Assembly: GCA_963558655.1 (NCBI GenBank)
Contig: CAUWHJ010000014.1
Location: forward strand, 1-64,000
DNA: 64,000 nucleotides
Direction of reading: 5' to 3'
From: UMGS1590 sp963558655
GTDB taxonomy: Bacteria > Bacillota > Peptococcia > Peptococcales > Peptococcaceae
The position numbers and the translations under genes are program-made. The notes beneath the pieces were generated by a model. That model was not told the DNA's origin. It did no database searches and saw only the letters and a list, made by a program, of their open reading frames with translations. Shown here piece after piece: positions 23,704 through 32,464 of this stretch. Position 1 is the stretch's first letter; the number at the start of each line of letters is the position of its first letter.

Positions 23704-23843
23704 ACCATGAGCATTTTGGAAAAAAGCTCCTCGGTAAGCAGGTCAAAGTCATCTGCACCGACGGCCTTGAGTATCTGAAAGACAATAGCTTTATGGAGCG
23801 TGCAGCGAACGCTGTTAAAGGCGTCGCCGATGTTATTTTATAA
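23700..23843 (+). pseudogene. Small phage gene with a broken start codon
   Basis: The frame encoding HFGKKLLGKQVKVICTDG and 26 further residues is open to TAA 23841-23843 but has no start. An ATG at 23707 is one base out of phase: ATGAGCATTTTGG here would read M-E-H-F-G-K-K with one inserted G. The HFGKKLLGK..V.CTDG start looks like the small SH3/LSM-like phage proteins of this genome position. A single-base deletion (or sequencing error) is the simplest reading. Confidence 0.5.
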
Positions 23844-23846
23844 TCG

Positions 23847-23868
23847 CCACCCACATGGGTGGTTTTTT
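23847..23868 (+). terminator. Terminator after the broken small gene
   Basis: CCACCC (23847-23852) pairs with GGGTGG (23857-23862) across a four-base loop, followed by six T. Confidence 0.75.
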
Positions 23869-23897
23869 CATGCGCATTTTTAAGGGAGGTCACCACC

Positions 23898-24104
23898 ATG
23901 CACGAACGCAAAGAAGGCATCAACGGCCAGAGCTTTTTACACACGGACCAGCTACACACGGTAACCGTGCCGTGCTTGTACGAAAAAGTGAAGATCTGGA
24001 ATGGAACAGACTATCAGATCGGTTACCGCCCGATTTATTTGCAAACCCCGCCAGGCGGTTTGATCACCTACGGTGAGGTCATCAACGGATTGGATGAGAC
24101 CTGA
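23898..24104 (+). CDS. Hypothetical structural-region protein (68 aa)
   Basis: SD AAGGGAGG seven to eight bases before ATG 23898. A strand-rich sequence (HTVTVPCLYEKVKIWNGTDY, YLQTPPGGLITYGE). It lies between terminators and the tRNA in the head gene block. Function unknown; the start at 23859 in the same frame has no SD. Confidence 0.55.
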   Translation: MHERKEGINGQSFLHTDQLHTVTVPCLYEKVKIWNGTDYQIGYRPIYLQTPPGGLITYGEVINGLDET

Positions 24105-24169
24105 GCATGTCGTTAAAATGCTCTAATCTCCCCCATTTTTTATAGATGCGGGCCACATCGCCCGCGTAT

Positions 24170-24243
24170 GCCGGCATAGCATAATGGCTTATTGCAGCTG
24201 CCTTGTAAGCAGAAGATTGTGGGTTCAAGTCCTACTGCCGGCT
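24170..24243 (+). tRNA. tRNA-Thr (anticodon TGT)
   Basis: A 7-bp acceptor stem (GCCGGCA 24170-24176 with TGCCGGC 24236-24242), anticodon loop CTTGTAA (24202-24208) and a 5-bp T stem with loop TTCAAGT (24224-24230). CCA is not encoded. The D-arm is short and the outer anticodon-stem pair is a G-A mismatch, so function is likely but not certain. It sits within the phage head operon rather than at an att site. A GC hairpin (24148-24166) precedes it. Confidence 0.75.
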
Positions 24244-24372
24244 TTGACCTTGACACGTCGTTAAACTGTCTATTTTTTATGCAAAAATTCGCTGGCCCGG
24301 CGTTACAGGGGCAACACGTGCCGTCAAGGATCAGACGTAAAAAACTGTATGCGTGATAGGAGGTAACCAACT

Positions 24373-24951
24373 ATGCAAAGAGAATTTTTAACAAACCTTG
24401 GACTGGAAAAAGAAACCATTGACCAGATTATGGCGGAAAACGGCAAGGACATCAACGCGGAGAAGGCGAAGCTGGATGCTTTGCAGGCAACGCTTGATGA
24501 AGCCAATGAGACCATCAAAGGCTTTAAGGCGAAAGATCTTGACGTTGATGCTGCCAAAAAATCTGCTGAGGAATGGGAAGCGAAGTACAAGGAAGCGGAA
24601 AAAGCCCGCAAAGCAGCTGCGCGAGATCATGCGCTGTCGCAAGAGCTGGGTAAGACCAACACAGTTGACCCTGATTTGCTGAAAGCATGCCTGGATATGG
24701 ATAAGATCATCTTTGATGACGATAACGGCAAAATCATTGGGCTTGACGATCAAATCGCAGGCATCAAGGAAAACAAGCCGTATTTGTTTGAGGCAGAAAA
24801 GAAGCCGAAACTCAAAGGGGCACATCTCGGCGAACCATCTGACGTGCCTGCAGGTGAAGAACCGGCAGATTTTGGCAAGATGACTTACAGCGAGATGACT
24901 GCTTACATCGAGCAGCATCCAGAGGCAGCACAGCAACTCGCAAGACACTAA
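24373..24951 (+). CDS. Phage_GP20 scaffold protein
   Basis: A 192-residue protein with a long coiled coil (about 30-95: AEKAKLDALQATLDEANETI) and many E, K and A, the pattern of GP20-family scaffolding proteins that shape the procapsid and then leave. It lies directly before the major capsid gene, the standard place. SD GGAGG nine bases before the ATG. Confidence 0.9.
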   Translation: MQREFLTNLGLEKETIDQIMAENGKDINAEKAKLDALQATLDEANETIKGFKAKDLDVDAAKKSAEEWEAKYKEAEKARKAAARDHALSQELGKTNTVDPDLLKACLDMDKIIFDDDNGKIIGLDDQIAGIKENKPYLFEAEKKPKLKGAHLGEPSDVPAGEEPADFGKMTYSEMTAYIEQHPEAAQQLARH

Positions 24952-24968
24952 GAAAGGATTGATACCAA

Positions 24969-26066
24969 ATGGCAAATACAAAATTCGATGCTAAGTCGTT
25001 TAACCCGGAAGCGTTTGGGCGATATATCGAGGCGATCCCAAATGTGACCAAAACAGAGCTGGCTAGAAGCGGTGCAGTAGGTACTAATGCGAATGCCCGT
25101 GATGCTCTGTCTAATCAGACCGGTAGCCTCTACGCACGCGTGCCATACTTCGGCCGTATTACGGGAGCAACCAGCCAGAACAACGATGGTAATACAGACA
25201 TTACCTCTAGCTCTACTACTACATACGAGCAAGGCTTTGTGACTGCATCCAGAATGGACGCTTGGACGGAGCGCAGTTTTAGCCGTAACATCTCTGCAGG
25301 TGTGAATTTCATGGACCACGTTGCCCAGGAAATTGCATCCCATTATAAACCGGAGGTAAGACAAGCAATGCTGCTTGCCATGCTCAAAGGAATTTTTTCT
25401 ATGGCGCCAACTGGCGGCGGTATCGCAGCTACTGCGGCAACAGAATTTTTGGAAAAGCACACCTATGATATTACTGGTAATGAAGGTGACGCGGCGCTGG
25501 TAGGCCCTGCAACGCTGAACAGTGCCATCCAGCAGGCTTGCGGCGATAACAAGAGCATTTTTACCCTTGTTATCATGCATTCCGCAGTGGCAACGAATTT
25601 GGAGAATCAGAAGCTCTTGAAGTACCTGACTTATACTGATGGGGACGGTATTGAGCGTGATTTGCCGCTCGCAACCTGGAACGGTCGCCTTGTGTTGATT
25701 GACGATGGAATGCCAGTGGAAACAGTGGCTGGATCGGGCGACGGTGAAGATGCAATTCCAGCTTATGTCAAGTACACCACCTATGTACTTGGCAATGGCG
25801 CGATCATCCTTGATGACATTGGTGATGCAGTACCATACGAAATGGATCGCGATCCTAAGGTTAATGGCGGGGAAGATACCCTCTATGTACGCGATAGATT
25901 TATCTGTGGCGTCGATGGTATCAGCTTTGAGAAACCTGCTACCTTGACCGCGTCTGCATCTAACGCAGATTTGGCGAATGGTGCAAACTGGGCCATCATT
26001 AACGATGGTACGACTGCTATTCCGCATAAAGCAATTGCTATCGCACAAATCATCTCTAAGGGTTGA
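24969..26066 (+). CDS. Major capsid protein
   Basis: A 365-residue coat protein. PYFGRITGATSQNNDGNTDI, FVTASRMDAWTERSFSRNISAGVNFMD and VRQAMLLAMLKGIF match the Bacillota phage capsid family related to the HK97 fold; no cleaved delta domain is obvious because scaffold is separate. It assembles the icosahedral head with portal and scaffold. The codon usage is close to its neighbours. Confidence 0.9.
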   Translation: MANTKFDAKSFNPEAFGRYIEAIPNVTKTELARSGAVGTNANARDALSNQTGSLYARVPYFGRITGATSQNNDGNTDITSSSTTTYEQGFVTASRMDAWTERSFSRNISAGVNFMDHVAQEIASHYKPEVRQAMLLAMLKGIFSMAPTGGGIAATAATEFLEKHTYDITGNEGDAALVGPATLNSAIQQACGDNKSIFTLVIMHSAVATNLENQKLLKYLTYTDGDGIERDLPLATWNGRLVLIDDGMPVETVAGSGDGEDAIPAYVKYTTYVLGNGAIILDDIGDAVPYEMDRDPKVNGGEDTLYVRDRFICGVDGISFEKPATLTASASNADLANGANWAIINDGTTAIPHKAIAIAQIISKG

Positions 26067-26071
26067 TCACT

Positions 26072-26515
26072 ATGACCATCTACGATGCTGTGGAGGCGAT
26101 CAGCGCGGAACTATCCGCGTTGGTCGATCTCTATTTTGATCCAACAGACTATGAAGGGCTTGACCTGCAGAGTGATGCCTTTGCCAGACGCATGAAGCGT
26201 GCCCTTTTTGATCTGCTCCACGAATGCAATCGCGCGGATTTGCCGGAATCTGCCAGAGTACCATTTCTGCAATGGGTACTTGATGCAGCCCTTGTTGATG
26301 CTTATGAGGCCGGTGTACTATCACCAGATGAGGAAACACTCAGTAAGGTGCGGCCAAAAGATAGTGTGTCCATTAAGTCGACCAACGTTAGTTATGGCAA
26401 GTCTGACTATGAGATCGTTAGAGATGACCGTCGTGAGCTATATAAGACCTTGGCGGATGAGCTGGATCAAAGATGGTATGAGTTGGCTGCAACGCTGAGA
26501 AAGATGAGGTGGTGA
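26072..26515 (+). CDS. Head-tail connector-like protein
   Basis: A 147-residue, all-helical acidic protein (YDAVEAISAELSALVDLYFDPTDYE, SVSIKSTNVSYGKSDYEIV). The first gene after the capsid in these phages usually encodes the head-tail adaptor (SPP1 gp15 type). The ATG at 26072 is preferred to the TTG at 26063 that overlaps the capsid stop. Confidence 0.65.
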   Translation: MTIYDAVEAISAELSALVDLYFDPTDYEGLDLQSDAFARRMKRALFDLLHECNRADLPESARVPFLQWVLDAALVDAYEAGVLSPDEETLSKVRPKDSVSIKSTNVSYGKSDYEIVRDDRRELYKTLADELDQRWYELAATLRKMRW

Positions 26516-26517
26516 CT

Positions 26518-26904
26518 ATGAGCCTTATCGATTATGAGGCGTACTTTGACGCTATCTCAGAGCTTTTTGATTGCAGCGCTACCGTCTACGGTGTAGCGGA
26601 CGCACCAGCTTTTAACGGTGCTTCCCCAAACATTTCAGGACGCAAACCGGAATTGAGCGAACCACTCTATGTGGATGTGCCGTGCTATGTGGAGTACGAA
26701 AACGCTGATGTGGTTGTTGGCGACATGCCGACGGTGACACAGACGATCACTCTCATCTGCGCGAATAGTTATGAGATCCCAGAAGGCGCCACAATTGACG
26801 TGGTCAAACATGGCGCACAACGACGTTTCCGTGCTGCCGGCATCGCAGATCATCTGGGATCGCACCAGGAAATTCCTTTGGAGGGCGTTGACTATGCCTG
26901 CTGA
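26518..26904 (+). CDS. Head closure/stopper-like protein
   Basis: A 128-residue strand-rich protein with a short helical start (SLIDYEAYFDAISELF). Position after the adaptor and before the gp10-like gene matches head-closure proteins such as SPP1 gp16, but the sequence is not clearly diagnostic. SD GAGGTGG eight to nine bases upstream. It overlaps the next gene by 11 bases. Confidence 0.6.
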   Translation: MSLIDYEAYFDAISELFDCSATVYGVADAPAFNGASPNISGRKPELSEPLYVDVPCYVEYENADVVVGDMPTVTQTITLICANSYEIPEGATIDVVKHGAQRRFRAAGIADHLGSHQEIPLEGVDYAC

Positions 26905-27424
26905 TACTTCGGATTGGGATGTTTTCATCGACGATCTACGGCGTATTCGGCGCACGCCTTACGTGTTTTATCGCGAGTGTGCGCATGAGCTTGCAGCGTG
27001 ATTATTGGCACTTGCCATACCGCGCACGCCAGTAGGTACTTATCCCAATGACAGTGGTAAAAAAGGTGGCACCTTGCGTCGTGGATGGACGGCGAAAAGT
27101 CATCGTGAAGCCGCCAGCGATCCGGGCACACCATCACAGGCAGCAGCAAAAGCCTGGGCGTATAGCTTGCCCGTACGACACAGAGGCGATACTTATGAGA
27201 TTGATGTTATTAACCCTGTCGAGTACGCATCTTACGTGGAGTATGGACACAGGCAAGAGCCTGGGCGATTTGTACCAGCCATCGGAAAACGCTTGAAAGC
27301 AAGCTGGGTGGAAGGTCAATACATGTTGACCACATCAGAAGCAGAGCTTAAATCCATCCAGCCAAAAGTGTTGGAGGCGGTTCTGCAGCGTTGGCTAACG
27401 GAGGTGTTTGATCATGGTCAATAA
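26894..27424 (+). pseudogene. HK97 gp10-like tail-completion gene interrupted by TGA
   Basis: From ATG 26894 the frame gives 35 residues (WDVFIDDLRRIRRTPYVFYR...AHELAA), then TGA at 26999-27001, then continues in the same frame with LLALAIPRTPVGTYP...GGTLRRGWTA to 27424. This is one HK97 gp10-type protein of 176 codons. Homologues commonly have arginine at the stop position (ELAARLL), so CGA to TGA, a single transition, explains it. No SD is found for re-initiation at TTG 27005. The host uses TGA as stop, so the prophage may be tail-defective unless readthrough occurs or this is an error. Confidence 0.8.
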
Positions 27425-27890
27425 TCTCATAGTACCGATTATCAATGGCATTGCAGATGCGCTTGCACAGATCAATCCAGACGCAAAGATTTTTACTGAC
27501 ACGCCCGATAACGTTCAACCGAACGATGCGGGCTATTTTTATATCAACGGACCGATCTCCATCACGGAGACGCGGTTTTTGAAGGACAGGCACCAATTAA
27601 GGCTTACCTTTGATGTCATGTATTTTCCGCCGGATACGGCAACGGCGGATGCTGGACTGTTATCTGGCATCGCTTTTGCCATGGTGGAAAGCTGCTATCA
27701 GATCACGCCCGCCAGCGTAAAAGATGGCGTCTATACAAAGGACGCTTTGGGGAAGCGCGGTTTTGATAGGTCGACCACCATTGTTGATGGCGTGGTGCAT
27801 GTCATGGCGAGCTATGATCTATGGCTTACAACCAAAGAAAAGAAAGAGCTTGTCAAATCTGTTACTTTTACTTTCGAGAAGAACGAATAG
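27414..27890 (+). CDS. Tail terminator/completion protein (DUF6838-like)
   Basis: A 158-residue protein beginning MVNNLIVPIINGIADALAQI, with the motif GPISITETRFLKDRHQLRLTFDVMYFP characteristic of this tail-completion family. It caps the tail tube to join it to the head. The GGAGG SD before ATG 27414 overlaps the end of the gp10-like frame, so its translation does not depend on that gene being intact. Confidence 0.75.
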   Translation: MVNNLIVPIINGIADALAQINPDAKIFTDTPDNVQPNDAGYFYINGPISITETRFLKDRHQLRLTFDVMYFPPDTATADAGLLSGIAFAMVESCYQITPASVKDGVYTKDALGKRGFDRSTTIVDGVVHVMASYDLWLTTKEKKELVKSVTFTFEKNE

Positions 27891-27902
27891 GAGGGAATCT
27901 CC

Positions 27903-29318
27903 ATGGGATTTGGTGGAGGATTATACACCGAACAAAATAAGATCCTGCCGGGTGCTTATTTCAAATTCCAGAGTGAAGGTTCCACTGTTGCTACTTATGC
28001 CACTCGTGGTCTTGTGGGGTTGATAGCTCCATCAGATTGGTCAGACGGCAAGGTGATGCGGTTGGTGGTACCTGCGCTGGAATTTGAACACAAGGGGGCG
28101 TTGGTGTGGCCTAGAGATGCAGAAAAGGCTATCGGCTATGATGCTTATGCAGCACTACCGACGTCTTACAGTGGCGAAACTGATCTCGCCAAATGGCTAC
28201 CGATCTTTGTGCGTGAAGTGTTCCGTAATGCTACGGGATGCTTTATTTATCCATTGTTAGGCACGACAAAGGCGAAAGCGACCTGCACTTATGGTACGGC
28301 AACAAAATACGGTGAGCGCGGTAATGCGTTAGCGGTAAAAATAGTCGCTGAAGACGACGATTTTTCTGTGATAACCTTGCTTGATGGCAATGTTGTCGAT
28401 GAACAGACGGTTGGCGCTTATGCAGATCTTGTAGACAATGCGTGGGTAACGTGGGATAAGGCTGATGTCGAATTGACTGAAACTGCATCTACTGTGTTTA
28501 CAGGTGGTGTGAGTGGCACTCCTGACGCTACCGAAGTTGTTGCTGCCGTTGAACAGCTTGGCGGCTTTGGCGTTAATATGATCGTACCTATGATTACAAT
28601 GACAGATACAGCGGCCTTTGATGCGTTTTTGGCGCAAAATGAAAAGTATGGTCATTGGATGCAAATGGTTTGTGATCATGATGCGGCATGGCTGCCTGAG
28701 GGCGGCTCTGAATATTGTATTGGCCCCGATATGGGTACCACCAATAATTTGGTTAATGTGGAACTGCTCTATCCGTGGATTGCCGGTGCAGAGGCATCTT
28801 GCGCTCTGAACGGCACACTGGATAACAGAAAATATGATGGCGAGATCATTGATTTTCTTGTGAATACTCAGGGATTAAAGCCGCCGACCCAGGAAGAACT
28901 TGAGTATGGTATGCGCGCTGGTTACATGATGTTGCATACTGTCGGAACAGAATGGCGTGTCTTAAACGATGACAATACTTTAATTGAGTATACGCAAAAT
29001 AAAGACGAAGCGTTTCATCGCAACCAGACGATTCGCGTTTTACAGACCACAGCGAATGACTGGTATGGTATTTTCGTCAATGAATTCCTTGGCAAAGCCG
29101 GTACCGATGAAGAGGATCGCACCAATTACAAAATGCGTCTCGTCAAGAGCGCACAAAATTTTGTAAAACAAAAAGCTATTAAGAATTTCGACTCTAAGGA
29201 TATCGTGGTCAGTGAAGGCGAGCAGAGCGACAGCTATCATGTTGCTTATTTCGTCCAGCCAAACCATTGCGTTCGCAAAGTTTACCACGAAATCACTGTG
29301 GCCGCGTTCAATGGTTAA
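27903..29318 (+). CDS. Tail sheath protein
   Basis: A 471-residue contractile sheath subunit. GFGGGLYTEQNKILPGAYFK, TVATYATRGLVGLIAPSDW and the conserved C-terminal FVKQKAIKNFDSKDI identify the family. The C-terminal domain contacts the inner tube. Proves a myovirus-like tail. SD AGGAGGG before the ATG. Confidence 0.95.
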   Translation: MGFGGGLYTEQNKILPGAYFKFQSEGSTVATYATRGLVGLIAPSDWSDGKVMRLVVPALEFEHKGALVWPRDAEKAIGYDAYAALPTSYSGETDLAKWLPIFVREVFRNATGCFIYPLLGTTKAKATCTYGTATKYGERGNALAVKIVAEDDDFSVITLLDGNVVDEQTVGAYADLVDNAWVTWDKADVELTETASTVFTGGVSGTPDATEVVAAVEQLGGFGVNMIVPMITMTDTAAFDAFLAQNEKYGHWMQMVCDHDAAWLPEGGSEYCIGPDMGTTNNLVNVELLYPWIAGAEASCALNGTLDNRKYDGEIIDFLVNTQGLKPPTQEELEYGMRAGYMMLHTVGTEWRVLNDDNTLIEYTQNKDEAFHRNQTIRVLQTTANDWYGIFVNEFLGKAGTDEEDRTNYKMRLVKSAQNFVKQKAIKNFDSKDIVVSEGEQSDSYHVAYFVQPNHCVRKVYHEITVAAFNG

Positions 29319-29331
29319 GGAGGTGGGCTAA

Positions 29332-29820
29332 ATGGGTTTAATTACAGCGGATATTATGGATGATCGTCTGATCGTCAATGGTACGGAGGCCCGCGCTTAT
29401 CTGCTTTTTCCAGACGGGAGACGCAAAGCCTGGGCGAACTTGATTAAGTTTTCTGCTCAAATCGATTACAGTAAAACACAGTATCCAGTATTGGGGATGC
29501 GCACCAAACCAAGTCGCAAGGGTCAGGGCGCCATCACGGGTAGCTCCACACAGCATTACAACGCCAGCGAATTTCGTGAGGCGGCACTCGAATATCAAAA
29601 TACAGGTGTTGACAGTTATTATGATGTGCAGATCGTCAACGAAGATCCTAATAGCGGTGTAGGCCGTCAGACTGTTGTGCTCTATGGACTTAACTTTGAT
29701 AGTGTACCTTTGGCGTTGATTGATGCCGAAGCAGACTATTTGACTGAAGATCTTAGCTTTACCGCCAACAGCTTTGATTTGGAGAATGTCTTCGGAACCG
29801 GCGGCTTAAAGGATGCGTAA
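29332..29820 (+). CDS. Tail tube protein (XkdM-like, DUF2001)
   Basis: A 162-residue protein. TEARAYLLFPDGRRKAWANL, then VLGMRTKPSRKGQGAITGSST match XkdM-type tail tubes, the inner rigid channel under the sheath. SD AAGGAGG precedes the ATG. The stop TAA overlaps an out-of-use ATG. Confidence 0.9.
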   Translation: MGLITADIMDDRLIVNGTEARAYLLFPDGRRKAWANLIKFSAQIDYSKTQYPVLGMRTKPSRKGQGAITGSSTQHYNASEFREAALEYQNTGVDSYYDVQIVNEDPNSGVGRQTVVLYGLNFDSVPLALIDAEADYLTEDLSFTANSFDLENVFGTGGLKDA

Positions 29821-29912
29821 TGCTGCGTATGATCGTTGCCGCGTTGTGCTATTTGATGTGCGGCGCGGTAACGTTGTTTATTTTTAGACTATATTTTCTG
29901 GAGGTACGAAAA

Positions 29913-30353
29913 ATGAATTTAGACAGACTAATGAAGCAGAACGTTGAGCAATGCGAAAACGTACAATATGCGCCATCTAAGCGCATGAAAGAGGAAGATG
30001 GGTCTCTGGTAAAGTGGACATTGCGCCCGCTCACTACGAAAGAATATGACAACATTATGGAGAAGCACACCCAACGCAACATCGCCAGCAAGCGCAAAGG
30101 CGGCACCAGTGTACAAGTAGATATGGTTGCTGTGCTGGATGACATGGTGCTGACCTCTTTGGTGGAGCCTTCTCTTGCTGATTTGGAAAATAAAAATCTG
30201 CAGGATAGCTGGGGTGTGTTTGAACCGCTTGATTTGCTTAAGGCTATGCTTACTGCTGGCGAGATGACTGATCTGCGTGAAGAGGTGCAGAGTATTTCTG
30301 GCTTTGACGCAGAGGCAACGGCCGATTTGGCTGACGAAATCAAAAAAAAATAG
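29913..30353 (+). CDS. XkdN-like tail assembly chaperone, short form
   Basis: A 146-residue protein (MNLDRLMKQNVEQCENVQ...) of the XkdN family that binds the tape measure during tube assembly. SD CTGGAGG seven to eight bases before ATG 29913. The frame is also open back to 29820 and there encodes a hydrophobic 31-residue stretch, but it has no SD. The last codons are AAA AAA AAA TAG in a run of nine A (30342-30350), a slippery sequence that feeds the longer -1 product (see next entry). Confidence 0.9.
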   Translation: MNLDRLMKQNVEQCENVQYAPSKRMKEEDGSLVKWTLRPLTTKEYDNIMEKHTQRNIASKRKGGTSVQVDMVAVLDDMVLTSLVEPSLADLENKNLQDSWGVFEPLDLLKAMLTAGEMTDLREEVQSISGFDAEATADLADEIKKK

Positions 30354-30538
30354 ATGCAGGGGATGATCTGGACACCAGCATGGCCTATCTCATGCTGATG
30401 GATCACCATATCTTACCTCACGAATACAACGCCTTGCCTGGATCGGTAAAGGCGTTTTTAATTGCCGCTTATCGCAAGAAAAGCGAGGATCAGGAAGAAG
30501 CGAACAGAAAGTTAGAAGCAGCCGCAAAAAGGAAGTGA
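30350..30538 (+). CDS. -1 frameshift extension of the tail chaperone
   Basis: A -1 shift on the A9 run continues IDAGDDLDTSMAYLMLMDHH and on to RKLEAAAKRK and TGA 30536-30538. There is no start codon with an SD in this frame, so it is probably only made as the fusion 29913-30538, as in lambda gpG-GT and PBSX-type phages. The tape measure starts seven bases after the stop. Confidence 0.85.
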   Translation: MDAGDDLDTSMAYLMLMDHHILPHEYNALPGSVKAFLIAAYRKKSEDQEEANRKLEAAAKRK

Positions 30539-30544
30539 TAGCTG

Positions 30545-32461
30545 ATGGCTAAGATAGGCACAACGTTTTCCCTCATCGATCATTTAACAGCACCGTTACA
30601 GCGAATTGAGCGTCAAGTTGCTCGTACAAAGCAGATGGTTGACACCACGGGTGCAGCGTTTGACCAGATGGGATCGCCAATCGCAGATGCCGAAGCACGA
30701 CAAACACGATTTAATAACGCACTTGCTGAGGGTAATCAAAGTGCAGGAAAAATGACCAACAGCCTGCGCAATATGGCTGCAGCTGCGCTGGGCTTTGCTA
30801 CTGCGACTAATATAATCCGTGAATTTGTGCAGGTTAGTGATGAGATGACCAGCGCGGAGGCACGTTTGGCTGGTATCGTGGATGATGTAAACACCGTTGA
30901 ATCCCTGTCACAAAAGGTCTATGATTCCGCGCAGCGTTCTCGTGGCGCGTATGCTTCTACGGCGCAGTTCGTTGCTCGTGTAGGCCAGATGGCCGGTGAT
31001 TTGTTTACTAACGATGAGTTGGTACGTTTTGCCGAAACGCTCAACAAACAGATGGTCATTAACGGTACAAGTACATGGGAAGCTGAAGCGGCGATGACGC
31101 AGCTCTCACAAGCCTTGGGATCTGGTGTGCTGCGCGGCGAAGAATTGAACTCGGTCTTTGAACAGGCGCCGGGTGTTATCCGCCTCATCTCTGATTATCT
31201 TGGTGTCGAGATTGGGCAAATTCGAGACATGGCAGCCGAAGGTATGCTCACATCAGAAATCGTCAAAAACGCTGTGCTTTCTGGTGCGGATGAGATTGAT
31301 GCCGCCTTTGCAGAGATGCCAATGACTTGGGCACAGACTTGGCAGAGCTTTATTAACCAAGTAGCATGGGCGCTCAAGCCATTATCTGCTGAATGGTCAG
31401 AGTTCCTTAATACTGCCGGTGTGCAAGAGTTCATTTCCACGCTTGCCACTGGCATTGGCATTGCTGCGAACCTTGCTGTCGCCATATTGGATGCGGCACA
31501 AAATTCCACGGTCGCCACGGTGGCATTTAAGGTGTTGGCAGCGGTGATAGGCGTTTCCCTTGTACTCGCCTTTAGCGGATTGGTAAAGGCAACCATTCTT
31601 GCTGAATCTTCCATGATTGGTGCTGCACTTAGGTCGGCAGCTGCTTTTGTTGCAGCTCATGCACCTTTGATTGCGTTTATTGCCATTTTCGCATTGATTG
31701 TTGCCGCGGCTCAGGCCATGGGGATTTCGTTCCGTGACGTCATGCTTGATATAGCGGGGCATGTCACAGGCAGTGCTAATGTAATTCGTTGGGCTTTCCA
31801 AAATGCTTGGGAGCAGGTAAAAACAGATACCTATAATGCATTGCAGTGGATGCTTGGGAAGATTACCGATTTCCTTAACTGGGTTGCCGATAAGGTCAAC
31901 GGTAGCAAGCTGCTGAATAAAATTGGTATCTCTGCAGATTATGTGGATTTCACACCAAATTATAAAAGCTATCAGTGGGTGTCAGAACAGGAAGCCTTTG
32001 AGCGCGGCTATGCTAATGGCGTATATGGTATGAATAAGGTCTTCAACACTGTCAATGGCGCAATCTCAAGCCTAAAAGACTTCGCTGGTCAAGCCGAAGC
32101 GATCAGCGGTAGCAGCCTGCAAATCGGTGATATCCCGACTGCTGAGGATATCGGAGTTGGTGCAGGCAGTGAAGAAGCGGCCGACATCGCAGATACGAAG
32201 GACGCCAGCGAACAGACTGCAGAAAACACGAAAATCCTCGCTGAGCAGGTGAAGAAAATTGGTTATAGCGCTGAGCTGCTTACTCAAATCGCTCGAGGTC
32301 AGGCGATGCAAAAAATAGAACAGAATATCAGGCTTGATATCAGTGCGCCAATCAACGGAACGAACAAATCCGACGCAGACGGTTTTGTGCAGGAATTGGT
32401 TGATCAACTTGAAGTGCAGCTCAAGAACAGCAAACGCAGCCTTGCAGGGTTGGGGGTGTAA
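30545..32461 (+). CDS. Tape measure protein
   Basis: A 638-residue tape measure, which sets tail length. It has an N-terminal tape-measure domain (LTAPLQRIERQVARTKQMVD, SQALGSGVLRGEELNSVFEQAPG), a hydrophobic central stretch (about 325-410, VAFKVLAAVIGVSLVLAFSG and HAPLIAFIAIFALIVAAAQA) that may insert into the host membrane, and a helical C-terminal part. It is short for a tape measure, implying a tail of moderate length by the usual rule of thumb. Confidence 0.92.
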   Translation: MAKIGTTFSLIDHLTAPLQRIERQVARTKQMVDTTGAAFDQMGSPIADAEARQTRFNNALAEGNQSAGKMTNSLRNMAAAALGFATATNIIREFVQVSDEMTSAEARLAGIVDDVNTVESLSQKVYDSAQRSRGAYASTAQFVARVGQMAGDLFTNDELVRFAETLNKQMVINGTSTWEAEAAMTQLSQALGSGVLRGEELNSVFEQAPGVIRLISDYLGVEIGQIRDMAAEGMLTSEIVKNAVLSGADEIDAAFAEMPMTWAQTWQSFINQVAWALKPLSAEWSEFLNTAGVQEFISTLATGIGIAANLAVAILDAAQNSTVATVAFKVLAAVIGVSLVLAFSGLVKATILAESSMIGAALRSAAAFVAAHAPLIAFIAIFALIVAAAQAMGISFRDVMLDIAGHVTGSANVIRWAFQNAWEQVKTDTYNALQWMLGKITDFLNWVADKVNGSKLLNKIGISADYVDFTPNYKSYQWVSEQEAFERGYANGVYGMNKVFNTVNGAISSLKDFAGQAEAISGSSLQIGDIPTAEDIGVGAGSEEAADIADTKDASEQTAENTKILAEQVKKIGYSAELLTQIARGQAMQKIEQNIRLDISAPINGTNKSDADGFVQELVDQLEVQLKNSKRSLAGLGV

Positions 32462-32464
32462 GTG

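Noticed and set aside
29820..29912. Hydrophobic 31-residue extension of the tail chaperone
   Set aside because: ATG 29820 overlaps the tube stop but has no SD, while 29913 has GGAGG; membrane anchoring makes no sense for an XkdN chaperone.
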